From NCBI GenBank assembly GCA_009711295.1, contig WLST01000006.1, positions 1-50,064 on the forward strand: DNA of 50,064 nt, in the 5' to 3' direction. Position 1 is the first letter of the stretch. Each line of letters begins with the position of its first letter. Below the pieces are notes generated by a model. The model saw only the letters and a list, made by a program, of their open reading frames with translations, ran no database searches and was not told the origin of the DNA. A program made the position numbers and the translations under genes. Shown one piece after another: positions 1-10,459 of the stretch. This stretch comes from Actinomycetota bacterium (lineage in GTDB: Bacteria > Actinomycetota > Acidimicrobiia > Acidimicrobiales > Ilumatobacteraceae).

Positions 1-1
1 A

Positions 2-1297
2 CTCTTTGGCAAATTAAGCGACATCTATGGTCGCAAACGCTTATTCCAAATTGCCATCATCACTTTTCTTGTTGGCTCAGTTGGTTGCGGAGTTGCACAG
101 TCGATGTTGTCGCTCATTATTTCTCGCGGAGTTCAAGGAATTGGTGGCGGCGGACTCATGGCCATCGCATTCGTCATCATTGGCGATGTCGTGCCACCGC
201 GCGAACGTGGACGCTATGTAGGTCTCATCACGAGTGTCTTTGCAGTTGGCAGCGTGGTCGGCCCGCTCATGGGCGGCTTCTTCGTCGAACAACTCAGCTG
301 GCGCTGGATCTTCTTCATCAATATCCCAATTGGGCTTGTCGCGCTCATCATCACTTCACGTGCATTGCGCATGCCAGTGTTACGCCTCGACCGCAAGGTT
401 GACTACTTAGGGGCAGCACTGCTGACTGGTTCAGTTACTTGCCTCATCCTCTTTTTGTCGTGGTCGTCAAAAGAATACGGATGGGGTTCTGCTATTTCGG
501 TCGTTCTGGCAATCGCCGCGGCATTGCAAGCAGTCGGTTTTGTGCAATGGGAAAAGCGTGCTTCCGAGCCCATCATGCCGCTGCATCTTTTCCGCATCGA
601 TGTACTACGCGTCACCATTCCCCTCGTCACTTTTGCCGGCGTCATCATCTATGGCGCAAATGCATTTATTCCGCTGTACTTGCAGGCAATCACCGGTTTC
701 TCTCCCACGAATTCTGGTTTATTGCTTGTACCCATCATGGTTGGCGTCACGCTCATGAGCGTTTCCACCGGACGCCGCATGGCCGTTACTGGCAAGTACA
801 AACATTGGCCAATTTTTGGCGCAGCATCACTCAGCATTGGCATGGTTCTTTTATCTCAGATGTCGCGCAGCGGTCTAGGTCTTACATCAGCGCTCATTGG
901 CATGTTCTGCGTTGGTGTTGGTATTGGCAGCATCATGCCAACAGCAACATTGGCCACTCAAAATGCTGTGGAGTGGAGCGACCTCGGCGTGGCAAGTTCT
1001 GTCATTACATTCTTCCGCACACTGGGTGGCGTTGTTGGTTTAGCTGCATTCGGTTCGTTACTGAATTCACATGTAGCTGGCAAAATTGATGAGAAGTATC
1101 TTCAAGCTCCACGACAAATCAAGAACTTAGAAGAACCACTTCGTAGTGATGTACTTCGCGTTCTTGGAGACGGAATCACCAGCTTGTATGCCGTGGCCAT
1201 ACCCATTGCCATCGTGGTGCTCATTATTGCTATTCGATTGCCAGAACGCCCGCTACGCAAAACCTCAGGCATGCAAGAAAGTAACGCTGCCGAATAA
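2..1297 (+). CDS. MFS multidrug exporter, DHA2 (EmrB/QacA-like), 5' truncated
   Basis: The gene is cut by the window edge. The frame is open from base 2 and begins inside the loop between membrane helices 2 and 3, where the MFS motif A (GKLSDIYGRKRLF) is visible. About 431 residues remain, with repeated hydrophobic segments and the proline/glycine-rich antiporter motif region (VGSVVGPLMGGFFVEQLSWRW). This matches 14-helix proton-coupled drug exporters of the DHA2 group. The substrate cannot be told from sequence. It ends convergently against the acyl-CoA dehydrogenase with no gap. The family call is secure and the specific drug role is inference. Confidence 0.9.
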   Translation, partial: LFGKLSDIYGRKRLFQIAIITFLVGSVGCGVAQSMLSLIISRGVQGIGGGGLMAIAFVIIGDVVPPRERGRYVGLITSVFAVGSVVGPLMGGFFVEQLSWRWIFFINIPIGLVALIITSRALRMPVLRLDRKVDYLGAALLTGSVTCLILFLSWSSKEYGWGSAISVVLAIAAALQAVGFVQWEKRASEPIMPLHLFRIDVLRVTIPLVTFAGVIIYGANAFIPLYLQAITGFSPTNSGLLLVPIMVGVTLMSVSTGRRMAVTGKYKHWPIFGAASLSIGMVLLSQMSRSGLGLTSALIGMFCVGVGIGSIMPTATLATQNAVEWSDLGVASSVITFFRTLGGVVGLAAFGSLLNSHVAGKIDEKYLQAPRQIKNLEEPLRSDVLRVLGDGITSLYAVAIPIAIVVLIIAIRLPERPLRKTSGMQESNAAE

Positions 1298-2539
1298 TTA
1301 TTCGCCGGCAGCCTTTGGCTCTTTCGGCAAACCAAGTACTCGTTCTCCCACAATGTTGCGCTGAATTTGGCTGGTGCCACCCCAAATAGTTTCCGAACGC
1401 GAAAAGAAGAACGACGACATCATGGGGCTCACTGGGTAACCCGCACGACGCTTATCGCGCGAAGTTCCTGGCCATGAACCAATGTCGGAACCTGCATCGA
1501 CCAACATTGCTTCTGCTCCAAAAATGTCGAGTGCAAGCTCCAGCGCTGTTTTATGCATTTCAGACCAAAACATTTTGTTCGATGCACCAAGTGCAGCAAC
1601 GCTGAGATCTTTTGTTTTATTCACCGTGGCGGTGAGTGAACGCAAACCGTTAATGCGGAGAATTTGAATTTTGGTGTAATAGGTCATGAGGCGCTGACGA
1701 ATCATTGGGTCATCGATGATGCCGCGACGCTTCGCTGTAGCCACCATCAACTTGTATTCCTCTTCGAAACGGCGATATCCGGTTGTTGCACTCATGCCGC
1801 GCTCGAAGGCAAGTGTGCTGTTGGCAACTTGCCAACCGTTATTGACACCACCAACAACATTGTCTTTCGGACAACGAGCATCGGTAAAGAACACTTCACA
1901 GAACTCTGCGGTGCCGTCGGGCTGAACAATGCCGCGTACTTCAACACCCGGTTGCTTCATGGGCACCAACAAATAGGAAATGCCTTTGTGCTTTGGCGAA
2001 TTGGGGTCGGTACGGGTGAGCAAGAAGCAATAGTCGGCGTGGTGGCCTTGTGTGGTCCAAACTTTTTGACCATTGATGACCCATTCATCGCCGTCAAGAA
2101 CTGCTGTGGTTTTCAAACTTGCCAGGTCGCTTCCGCTGTTTGGCTCACTGAAGCCTTGACACCAGCGTGACTGACCACGCAGAATTTTGGGCAAGAAATC
2201 TTTCTTCTGCTCTTCTGTTCCCCACTGCAAAATGGTGGGGCCAACAAGAGTGTCACCAAAGAAGTCGGCGCGCATTGGAGCCTTTGCGTTGGCGAACTCT
2301 TCAGCAAGCACAACACCTTCCATCACGCTCAAACCGCGGCCACCATATTCCACTGGCCACGTAGCGCAGATCCATCCACCGCCATACAACTTTGCGGGCC
2401 ACGACTCATTGAAGGCTTTGCGCTCGTCGGCGCTCATTTCAAAGCCTGCGTCGAACCACCCCGCGGGGAGGTTCTCTTTCAACCAGGTGCGGATTTCTCC
2501 ACGAAACTTTTCGGCAGCGGCGGGGTAGGTCAATTCCAT
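1298..2539 (-). CDS. Acyl-CoA dehydrogenase family protein (FadE-like)
   Basis: A 413-residue FAD-dependent acyl-CoA dehydrogenase, which would oxidise an acyl-CoA to the 2-enoyl-CoA and pass electrons to ETF. The ACAD signature GFSEPNSGSDLASLKTTA and the C-terminal IWGGTSQIQRNIVGERVLGL are clear. In many ACADs the latter motif reads YEGTSQIQ, with Glu as catalytic base; here that Glu is Gly, as in several actinobacterial FadE proteins that pair with a partner or use a base elsewhere. I chose the ATG at 2539 because MELTYPAAAEKFR is the usual family start. The frame stays open up to 2581, and a GTG nine codons into that extension is an alternative. etfAB lies 12 kb away in the window. Confidence 0.9.
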   Translation of the reverse strand: MELTYPAAAEKFRGEIRTWLKENLPAGWFDAGFEMSADERKAFNESWPAKLYGGGWICATWPVEYGGRGLSVMEGVVLAEEFANAKAPMRADFFGDTLVGPTILQWGTEEQKKDFLPKILRGQSRWCQGFSEPNSGSDLASLKTTAVLDGDEWVINGQKVWTTQGHHADYCFLLTRTDPNSPKHKGISYLLVPMKQPGVEVRGIVQPDGTAEFCEVFFTDARCPKDNVVGGVNNGWQVANSTLAFERGMSATTGYRRFEEEYKLMVATAKRRGIIDDPMIRQRLMTYYTKIQILRINGLRSLTATVNKTKDLSVAALGASNKMFWSEMHKTALELALDIFGAEAMLVDAGSDIGSWPGTSRDKRRAGYPVSPMMSSFFFSRSETIWGGTSQIQRNIVGERVLGLPKEPKAAGE

Positions 2540-2646
2540 CCCCCCATCATTACCCACGGGTAGCGGTTTTGCGAAGTGCATCGGAATTTACGCAGTTGTC
2601 ACAATTGGCACACATTGCCGAGACACACCTTTTGTACCTTTTCACC

Positions 2647-2928
2647 ATGAGTTCAACCGCCCCAGCGCCTTCTCCATCTCTGAGCGCACTATCCGAGGCC
2701 GATCTTGCTGTTTTGCGGGTGCTTGTTGAGCGGTCGGGAAAGATCACCAGTCGTGACGACCTCAACAAACTTGCCGGCCTCAGTGGTTCACAACGGCGCT
2801 GCGAAGCGGTCCTTGTCAATTTGCGCAAAGTATTTGGCGAGGGGGCCATTGTCACCATTCGCCGTCGGGGCTGGATGCTCGACAATTCAGTGGCGGCAGT
2901 AGCAATCGCTCTGATTAACTCTCTGTAG
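2647..2928 (+). CDS. Stand-alone winged-helix (OmpR/PhoB C-terminal type) DNA-binding protein
   Basis: A 93-residue protein. After a Ser/Pro/Ala-rich leader of about 17 residues it has the pattern of a response-regulator effector domain: a helix, SRDDLNKLAGL, a recognition-helix-like RRCEAVLVNLRKVFG, and a terminal wing hairpin IVTIRRRGWML. There is no receiver domain, so phosphorylation control in cis is not possible. The start at 2647 is preferred over the upstream in-frame ATG at 2569 because the intervening residues do not look like a protein domain. The gene stops two bases before the antiporter ATG, so the two are almost surely co-transcribed. A regulator of the following nitrogen genes is inference. 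Confidence 0.7.
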   Translation: MSSTAPAPSPSLSALSEADLAVLRVLVERSGKITSRDDLNKLAGLSGSQRRCEAVLVNLRKVFGEGAIVTIRRRGWMLDNSVAAVAIALINSL

Positions 2929-2930
2929 CC

Positions 2931-5585
2931 ATGTTTGCTTCCAGCGCTTCTTCATCGCTCGACATTGGCCGTCTTCTCTTTGAACTCGCCATCATCTTGT
3001 GCGGAGCAAAGGTCATTGCTGAAATCGCAGAGCGCTGTGGCGTACCCGCGGTACTCGGTGAAATTCTTGCTGGAGTTGTCATAGGGCCATCAGCGCTTGG
3101 TTGGGTAAGTCGCTCCGACACGTTGTTTGTTCTTGCCGAGCTCGGAGCAATTTTGTTGTTGCTTCAAGTGGGCATGGAAATGGACCTCAAAGAGTTACGC
3201 ACCGTTGGACGTGCTGCGATGACTGTTGCGGTGATCGGTGTAATTCTGCCGATGAGTTTTGGCATGTTGGGCGGCATTGCCATGGGCGAGGAAGCACGCA
3301 CTGCACTTTTTGTTGGTGCCACGCTCACCGCCACAAGTGTTGGTATCACCGCACGTGTATTTGGCGACCTCCGAGCGTTATCAACTAAAGAAGCACGCAT
3401 TGTTCTTGGAGCAGCAGTAGCCGACGACGTACTTGGTCTCATTATTCTCACTGTCGTTTCACGAGTAGTGGAAAAAGGGTCTATTGGTATTGGAACCATC
3501 GCATCTACAACCGGTTTAGCAATCGCATTTCTTGCCATCAGCGGTTTCGTGGGCTTCACCGCTCTTCCCAAAATCATGGGAACAGTACTGAAACGAGCAA
3601 GTTCTCCAGCTGCCGCATCGGTCATTGCACTTGGAGTCACTTTGGGTTTTGCTAGTGCTGCAGAAGCTGCTCACTTGGCCCCCATTATTGGGGCCTTTGT
3701 TGCGGGCACTGCACTGGGGCGTTCACCAGGGCACGAGCGTGTAGCACGCGATATGTCGGCACTTGCTTCTGTGTTTGTGCCCATCTTCTTTTTGCAAATT
3801 GGCATCGACACCGACATTGCGGCACTTGTTCGACCAAAAGCTCTCGGCATTGCTGCAGTTCTCATTGTCATTGCGGTCGTCACAAAAGTTGCAGCCGGTT
3901 ACGCAGCACGTTCCACCGGAGCAGACACGTTGCTCGTAGGCCTAGGAATGATTCCTCGCGGAGAAGTGGGCCTCATCTTTGCCACCATTGGTCTCAATGT
4001 CGGCGTGTTTAATGATGACATTCATGCCGCACTAGTTCTTGTTGTACTCGTTACAACAGTCATCACTCCTGCTCTTCTTCGCTGGCGCTTGAATCAGGGT
4101 GAAGCATCTGAGATTGATCTTGATATTTCTGCAGAAAGCGAACCTGCTGATGGTTGGCTTGCAGTTCGCGACGGCTCAATTGCCCTTGCGGCCACTCCAC
4201 CCACTGCGGCAAGTGCTGTTCTCTTATTACAAGCGGCCGCGCTAGCCACCGACAACAAGCCAAGCGAAGAACTCATGGAGTGGGTTGCTGAACGCCGCAC
4301 GCGCGACCTGCAGTGGAATCGTGATGCCACTACGCAGCTCCTGCATTTGCTTCGCGTCGGTTCACCACGCTCGTGGAGGCTCATTGAAATTTCTGGGCTC
4401 TTTGAACGAGCGCTGCCGGAACTTGCAGAAGCTATTCGCCATCGCACCAGCGATGCTTCTGAACTCGACCCAACACACTCGTTACGGTTCCCCACCGTTG
4501 AAGCACTGCGCGAGGCAACTTCGGTGGCGAGTTCACAAAGCGACTCACTGCTTCTTGCGGCATTTTTGGCAGATATCAATGACGGGGAAATGCCTATCAA
4601 TCTCATCTTGCAAAAACTCGACCTCGATATTTTGTTCGCCAAAGAAGTGGAAGACCTTCTCAACGGGGCAACTCTCTTGCGTGCAGGCGTAGAGCGTGAA
4701 CCGCACCGCGCCGATGAACGCCTCATTCGCGACATTGCACATGGTTTGAAACGCCCAGGCATTGTGGAGCGCAGTCGGTTACTTGCCGACGCATTAGGCG
4801 GTCTTGAACCATGGCAACACGCCGCAATGATCGACATCACTACAGGCGTGCAAGGCGTACTCGCGCATCCTGAACTACTGAGTGGCGAGAACGATTCACT
4901 CGCCGACCTGCGACGCCGACAAACAAGCGAGCTCACCAACGACGAAGCCCTGCTCGACCGCATTGTTCATGCTCCGACCACCTACGTATTGGCTCATGAC
5001 CCAGCAGAATTGCTCGAACACGCTCGCCTCATTGAACCTGCACCACATGGGCGAAAAGTACGCGTCACCGTTCAACCCACACGCACTCCTGGCCAATACA
5101 TCTTGAATGCGGCGTGTCGTAACCGACGCGGTTTGCTTTCACGGCTCTCTGGCGTTCTTGCCGACGAAGGAATTTCGGTTGTGTCTGCAAGCTTGGCAAC
5201 ATGGCCCGACAACTCGGTGCTCGACACATTTGTTGTTGAAGCTCCGCACCCACCCGACCCGGTTCATGTTTCACGATTGTTCTCACAGTCAATGAAGGGG
5301 CGCCTGCGCCCACGGAAACTCGCCTTAGCTGCACCTCAAGTGGCGCTCGATAACTCCATTCATCCATGGCACTCGGTGCTACGCATCAGTGGCCCCGACC
5401 AACTTGGTCTCTTGTCGGCAATTAGCTATGCCCTCAGCAATGCTGGCGTTCAGGTTCACCATGCAGTGGTGCAAACCAAAGACGGCTTCGTCGATGACGA
5501 ATTTGAAATTTCCGACCGTGTGGGTCACAAAATTGGCGACGATCGGGCCGATGTCGTGCGAAAAGTGTTAAATCGCCTGAAGTAA
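2931..5585 (+). CDS. CPA2 Na+(K+)/H+ antiporter fused to a GlnD-like degenerate HD-ACT-ACT sensor module
   Basis: An 884-residue fusion. Residues 1-388 are a CPA2-type antiporter with VLGEILAGVVIGPS, the AVADDVLGL double-aspartate site (Asp165-Asp166, typical of electrogenic NapA-like exchangers), FFLQIGIDTDI and IPRGEVGLIFATIGL. Residues 400-690 follow the layout of the HD region of the PII uridylyltransferase GlnD, including the DIAHGLKRPG and TTYVLAHDPAELLEHARLIEP stretches, but the HD pair reads Ala-Asp (FLADINDGE, 546-553) and a downstream His region is lost. Residues 722-780 and 813-884 are two ACT domains (RRGLLSRLSGVLADEGISVV; DQLGLLSAISYALSNAGVQV). There is no nucleotidyltransferase domain and no TrkA-N domain. 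Inferred role: ion exchange gated by an amino-acid ligand, possibly glutamine. It lies 118 bases before glnK-amtB. The antiporter and ACT calls are firm; the GlnD relationship is strong by eye. Confidence 0.88.
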   Translation: MFASSASSSLDIGRLLFELAIILCGAKVIAEIAERCGVPAVLGEILAGVVIGPSALGWVSRSDTLFVLAELGAILLLLQVGMEMDLKELRTVGRAAMTVAVIGVILPMSFGMLGGIAMGEEARTALFVGATLTATSVGITARVFGDLRALSTKEARIVLGAAVADDVLGLIILTVVSRVVEKGSIGIGTIASTTGLAIAFLAISGFVGFTALPKIMGTVLKRASSPAAASVIALGVTLGFASAAEAAHLAPIIGAFVAGTALGRSPGHERVARDMSALASVFVPIFFLQIGIDTDIAALVRPKALGIAAVLIVIAVVTKVAAGYAARSTGADTLLVGLGMIPRGEVGLIFATIGLNVGVFNDDIHAALVLVVLVTTVITPALLRWRLNQGEASEIDLDISAESEPADGWLAVRDGSIALAATPPTAASAVLLLQAAALATDNKPSEELMEWVAERRTRDLQWNRDATTQLLHLLRVGSPRSWRLIEISGLFERALPELAEAIRHRTSDASELDPTHSLRFPTVEALREATSVASSQSDSLLLAAFLADINDGEMPINLILQKLDLDILFAKEVEDLLNGATLLRAGVEREPHRADERLIRDIAHGLKRPGIVERSRLLADALGGLEPWQHAAMIDITTGVQGVLAHPELLSGENDSLADLRRRQTSELTNDEALLDRIVHAPTTYVLAHDPAELLEHARLIEPAPHGRKVRVTVQPTRTPGQYILNAACRNRRGLLSRLSGVLADEGISVVSASLATWPDNSVLDTFVVEAPHPPDPVHVSRLFSQSMKGRLRPRKLALAAPQVALDNSIHPWHSVLRISGPDQLGLLSAISYALSNAGVQVHHAVVQTKDGFVDDEFEISDRVGHKIGDDRADVVRKVLNRLK

Positions 5586-5691
5586 CACACCGTTAACACA
5601 ACAACAATTACGCCATATTCCCGAAACATTGGGGCGACAGTTGTGAAATCTGCACCCCGTATGTTCTTCTCAAGAAGTGACCCACTCATGA

Positions 5692-7516
<1,825 letters not shown>

Positions 7517-7571
7517 CTCGTGAAACGCCCCTGAGCGACTCGTTTACCCTTTTCGAGTCATTCAGTTCACA

Positions 7572-7605
7572 GAAAAAGCCCCACCGTTCGCGGTGGGGCT
7601 TTTTC
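7572..7605 (+). terminator. Rho-independent terminator after amtB1
   Basis: A perfect 15-base-pair inverted repeat (7572-7586 and 7591-7605) enclosing a TTCG tetraloop. The stem has a GC-rich core (GCCCCACCG) flanked by A and T runs, so it carries its own T tract on either strand. It lies 55 bases after the amtB1 stop and separates glnK1-amtB1 from amtB2-glnK2. This makes two transcription units likely. Confidence 0.93.
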
Positions 7606-7652
7606 CTTTCACAAGCACGAAACACTCCCGTAACAGTTCCTTCATAGTTTTG

Positions 7653-8900
7653 ATGTCTATGACAATTGATAGTGGCGCAACAGCTTGGGTTCTTGTTTCA
7701 GCGGCATTGGTGCTCTTTATGACACCTGGTCTTGCCTTCTTTTATGGAGGTATGGTTCGTTCGAAAAACGTTCTCGGCATGCTCATGCAAAACATCTTTG
7801 CTATGGGCCTCATCACCATTTTGTGGGCAGCCGTAGGTTTTAGTCTCGCTTTCGGTGGCAGCGGAAAGTATTTCGGAAACTTCGATTTTTTCTTTTTAAA
7901 AGACGTCGCAAATATCCCAGCGCTACCTGGCTATGTGGGTGACTTTGCCCTCATCATTCCTCCACTTGCTTTTGTCGCATATCAAATGATGTTCGCAATC
8001 ATTACCCCCGCGCTCATCACTGGTGCAACTGCCGACCGCATGAAGTTCAGTGCCTATTGCATCCTCATTGGCGTGTGGGCCGTTGTTGTGTACCCCACCG
8101 TTGCGCACTGGGTGTTCAGCCCCAATGGTTGGTTGTTCCAAAAAGGAGCACTCGACTTTGCAGGCGGAGCAGTTGTGCACATCAACGCTGGTGCCGCTGC
8201 ACTTGCTGTTGTACTAGTTCTTGGTAAGCGCCGCGGCTGGCCGCGTGAAGCAATGCCGCCGCACAACTTGCCCTTCACTGTTTTGGGAACAGGTATCTTG
8301 TGGTTTGGTTGGTTTGGTTTCAACGCCGGTTCAGCACTTGCAGCAAATGGTCTCGCCGCACAGGCACTTATCAATACCCAACTTGCAGCAGCAAGCGGCA
8401 TGATTGCTTGGCTCATCATTGAAAAAATCAAAGCTGGACACGCCACCACTCTTGGTGCCGCATCTGGAGCAGTTGCAGGTTTAGTTGCTATCACTCCATG
8501 TGCCGGCTTTGTTGGTGGTGCAGCACCGATTCTCATTGGGTTCATCACCGGCTTTGTGTGCTATCTGTGCCTCACGCTCAAAACCAAGTTCGGTTTCGAC
8601 GACAGCCTCGACGTGATTGCAGTGCACCTCATTGGTGGACTTGCTGGTTCGCTTCTCCTCGGTCTTTTTGCCGACAAGGCAATCAATGGCCTCGGGGCAG
8701 ACGGCCTCTTCTTTGGTGGAGGAGCAGACCTTCTTGGCAAGCAGGCCATCGCTTCAGCTGCAACCTTCGCATTCTCCTTCATCGTGACGTATGTGGTGGC
8801 GAAGATTCTCGACGGCACCATTGGCATTCGCGTGACCCCCGAAAACGAGCTCATCGGGCTCGACCAAAGCCAGCACGCAGAGACCGCCTACCAGGCATAG
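7653..8900 (+). CDS. amtB: Ammonium transporter AmtB (copy 2, no signal peptide)
   Basis: A 415-residue Amt channel. Key regions are TPGLAFFYGGMVRSKN, VVHINAGAAAL (first pore histidine), LWFGWFGFNAGSAL and IAVHLIGGLAGSLLLGLF (second pore histidine). Unlike copy 1 it has no leader peptide and starts close to the first membrane helix. The start is taken at 7653; an ATG two codons later is equally possible. No Shine-Dalgarno is obvious, and leaderless translation is a possibility. The open frame upstream of 7653 runs into the terminator and is not coding. It is followed after 9 bases by its own glnK. Confidence 0.93.
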   Translation: MSMTIDSGATAWVLVSAALVLFMTPGLAFFYGGMVRSKNVLGMLMQNIFAMGLITILWAAVGFSLAFGGSGKYFGNFDFFFLKDVANIPALPGYVGDFALIIPPLAFVAYQMMFAIITPALITGATADRMKFSAYCILIGVWAVVVYPTVAHWVFSPNGWLFQKGALDFAGGAVVHINAGAAALAVVLVLGKRRGWPREAMPPHNLPFTVLGTGILWFGWFGFNAGSALAANGLAAQALINTQLAAASGMIAWLIIEKIKAGHATTLGAASGAVAGLVAITPCAGFVGGAAPILIGFITGFVCYLCLTLKTKFGFDDSLDVIAVHLIGGLAGSLLLGLFADKAINGLGADGLFFGGGADLLGKQAIASAATFAFSFIVTYVVAKILDGTIGIRVTPENELIGLDQSQHAETAYQA

Positions 8901-8906
8901 GATTAA

Positions 8907-9248
<342 letters not shown>

Positions 9249-9262
9249 GTAGTGTCGTAGCC

Positions 9263-10450
9263 ATGACTACGACAGAATCTGCACCTGCAAGCACCACCCG
9301 CTGGACAGCCCAGTGGAAAGAACTCTACGAAGAGGTCATCACCACTGGCCTCTGCACCGGTTGTGCAGGTTGTGTTGTCACATGCCCACACGATGTCATT
9401 GGTTATGAGCACGAGGAAGGCAAGTACAAGCCCTTCCATATTGAAGAAGAGCTTGGCCTCGACAATTGCACCCACGGCGAAAAAGGTTGCACCACTTGCA
9501 CACGTGCGTGCCCACGCTTTCGCCAGTGGGAACCTGCTGCCGACATGCACCTCTTTGGTCGCGTTCGCGAACCAAATGAAATGGCCGGCATCTGGCGTCA
9601 ACTACTTCTCACCCGCGCTTCCGATAAAACGCAACACGATCGTGGTCAAGATGGTGGCTTTGTTACCGCCATGCTCACGTGGCTCTTGAAGAACGACTAC
9701 ATCGAAGGTGCAATGGTAAGCGGCGTTGAACCCGACGATGCGTGGAAAGCCAAGCCCGTTCTTGTACGCACTGCCGATGAAGTGCTTGCTACCGCTGGTA
9801 GCCGCTACACCTATTGCGCAAACCCACTTGCATTGAAAGAAGCCAAAGAACTTGGTTTAACCAAGCTCGCTCTTGTGGGCATGGGATGCCAAACCTCTTC
9901 TCCCCCAGTGATGTGGGATCGCAAAGCAGGAAAAGTAGGCAAGCCCTTCGTTTTCAACATTGGTCTTTTGTGTTCAAAAACTTTTGACGATGCAATTTTC
10001 CCCGAGCTCTTTGAAGCAAAGTACGGCTTGAAAAAAGCCGACATGGTGAAAATGAACATCAAAGGCGCATTCCAAATTTGGATGAAAGATGGTTCGTTCC
10101 ACGAAATCAATTTGAAGGAATGCCATCAGTGGACCCGTGAAGGGTGCAAAAACTGCCCCGACTTCGCAGCCGAGCATTCCGACATCGCCACCGGCGGTAT
10201 TGGCAAAGACAACGACTGGACCCTCACCATCGTGCGCACCGAGCTTGGTGAAGAAGTCATCACCCGCATGATTGCCGACGGCGTCATCGAAGCCCGACCC
10301 GCACAAGAAGATGAAGTGGCAATGAAACTTCTGCGCACACTTTCTATTGTGAGCCGTCGTCGCTGGCCACAATGGGCCGATGGCGCCCCTGCTGTGGGCG
10401 TACCTGAGCCCAAGAAGAAGGCTGACGGAACGGCACCTGAGGCGCACTAG
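9263..10450 (+). CDS. FrhB-like coenzyme F420 hydrogenase/dehydrogenase beta-subunit family protein
   Basis: A 395-residue iron-sulfur flavoprotein of the FrhB/FdhB family, which transfers electrons between F420 and an iron-sulfur or flavin partner. The N-terminus has a ferredoxin-like cluster motif (Cys31, 34, 37, 41) and a second Cys group (Cys69, 76, 79, 83). The FrhB core is recognisable (GQDGGFVTAMLTWLL, GSRYTYCANPLALKEA, LVGMGCQTSSPP, FNIGLLCSKTF, CKNCPDFAAEHSDIATGGIG). It follows glnK2 by 14 bases, so a redox role linked to nitrogen assimilation can be proposed, but no glutamate synthase or nitrite reductase domain is present here. The family call is firm and the partner is unknown. 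Confidence 0.85.
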   Translation: MTTTESAPASTTRWTAQWKELYEEVITTGLCTGCAGCVVTCPHDVIGYEHEEGKYKPFHIEEELGLDNCTHGEKGCTTCTRACPRFRQWEPAADMHLFGRVREPNEMAGIWRQLLLTRASDKTQHDRGQDGGFVTAMLTWLLKNDYIEGAMVSGVEPDDAWKAKPVLVRTADEVLATAGSRYTYCANPLALKEAKELGLTKLALVGMGCQTSSPPVMWDRKAGKVGKPFVFNIGLLCSKTFDDAIFPELFEAKYGLKKADMVKMNIKGAFQIWMKDGSFHEINLKECHQWTREGCKNCPDFAAEHSDIATGGIGKDNDWTLTIVRTELGEEVITRMIADGVIEARPAQEDEVAMKLLRTLSIVSRRRWPQWADGAPAVGVPEPKKKADGTAPEAH

Positions 10451-10459
10451 TTTGTAGGG

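Noticed and set aside
439-1089. 216-residue open frame overlapping the MFS gene
   Set aside because: Same-strand shadow in another frame, rich in Cys, His and Trp with no domain, fully inside a clear membrane transporter.
1664-2170. 168-residue open frame antisense to the acyl-CoA dehydrogenase
   Set aside because: No domain pattern and no ribosome site; it lies wholly opposite conserved ACAD sequence.
5584-5640. Possible GlnR box (GTAAC/TTAAC and GAAAC-like half sites) upstream of glnK1
   Set aside because: The half-sites are imperfect and not in the required spacing of alternating GTnAC and GAAAC boxes; I cannot support a named operator.
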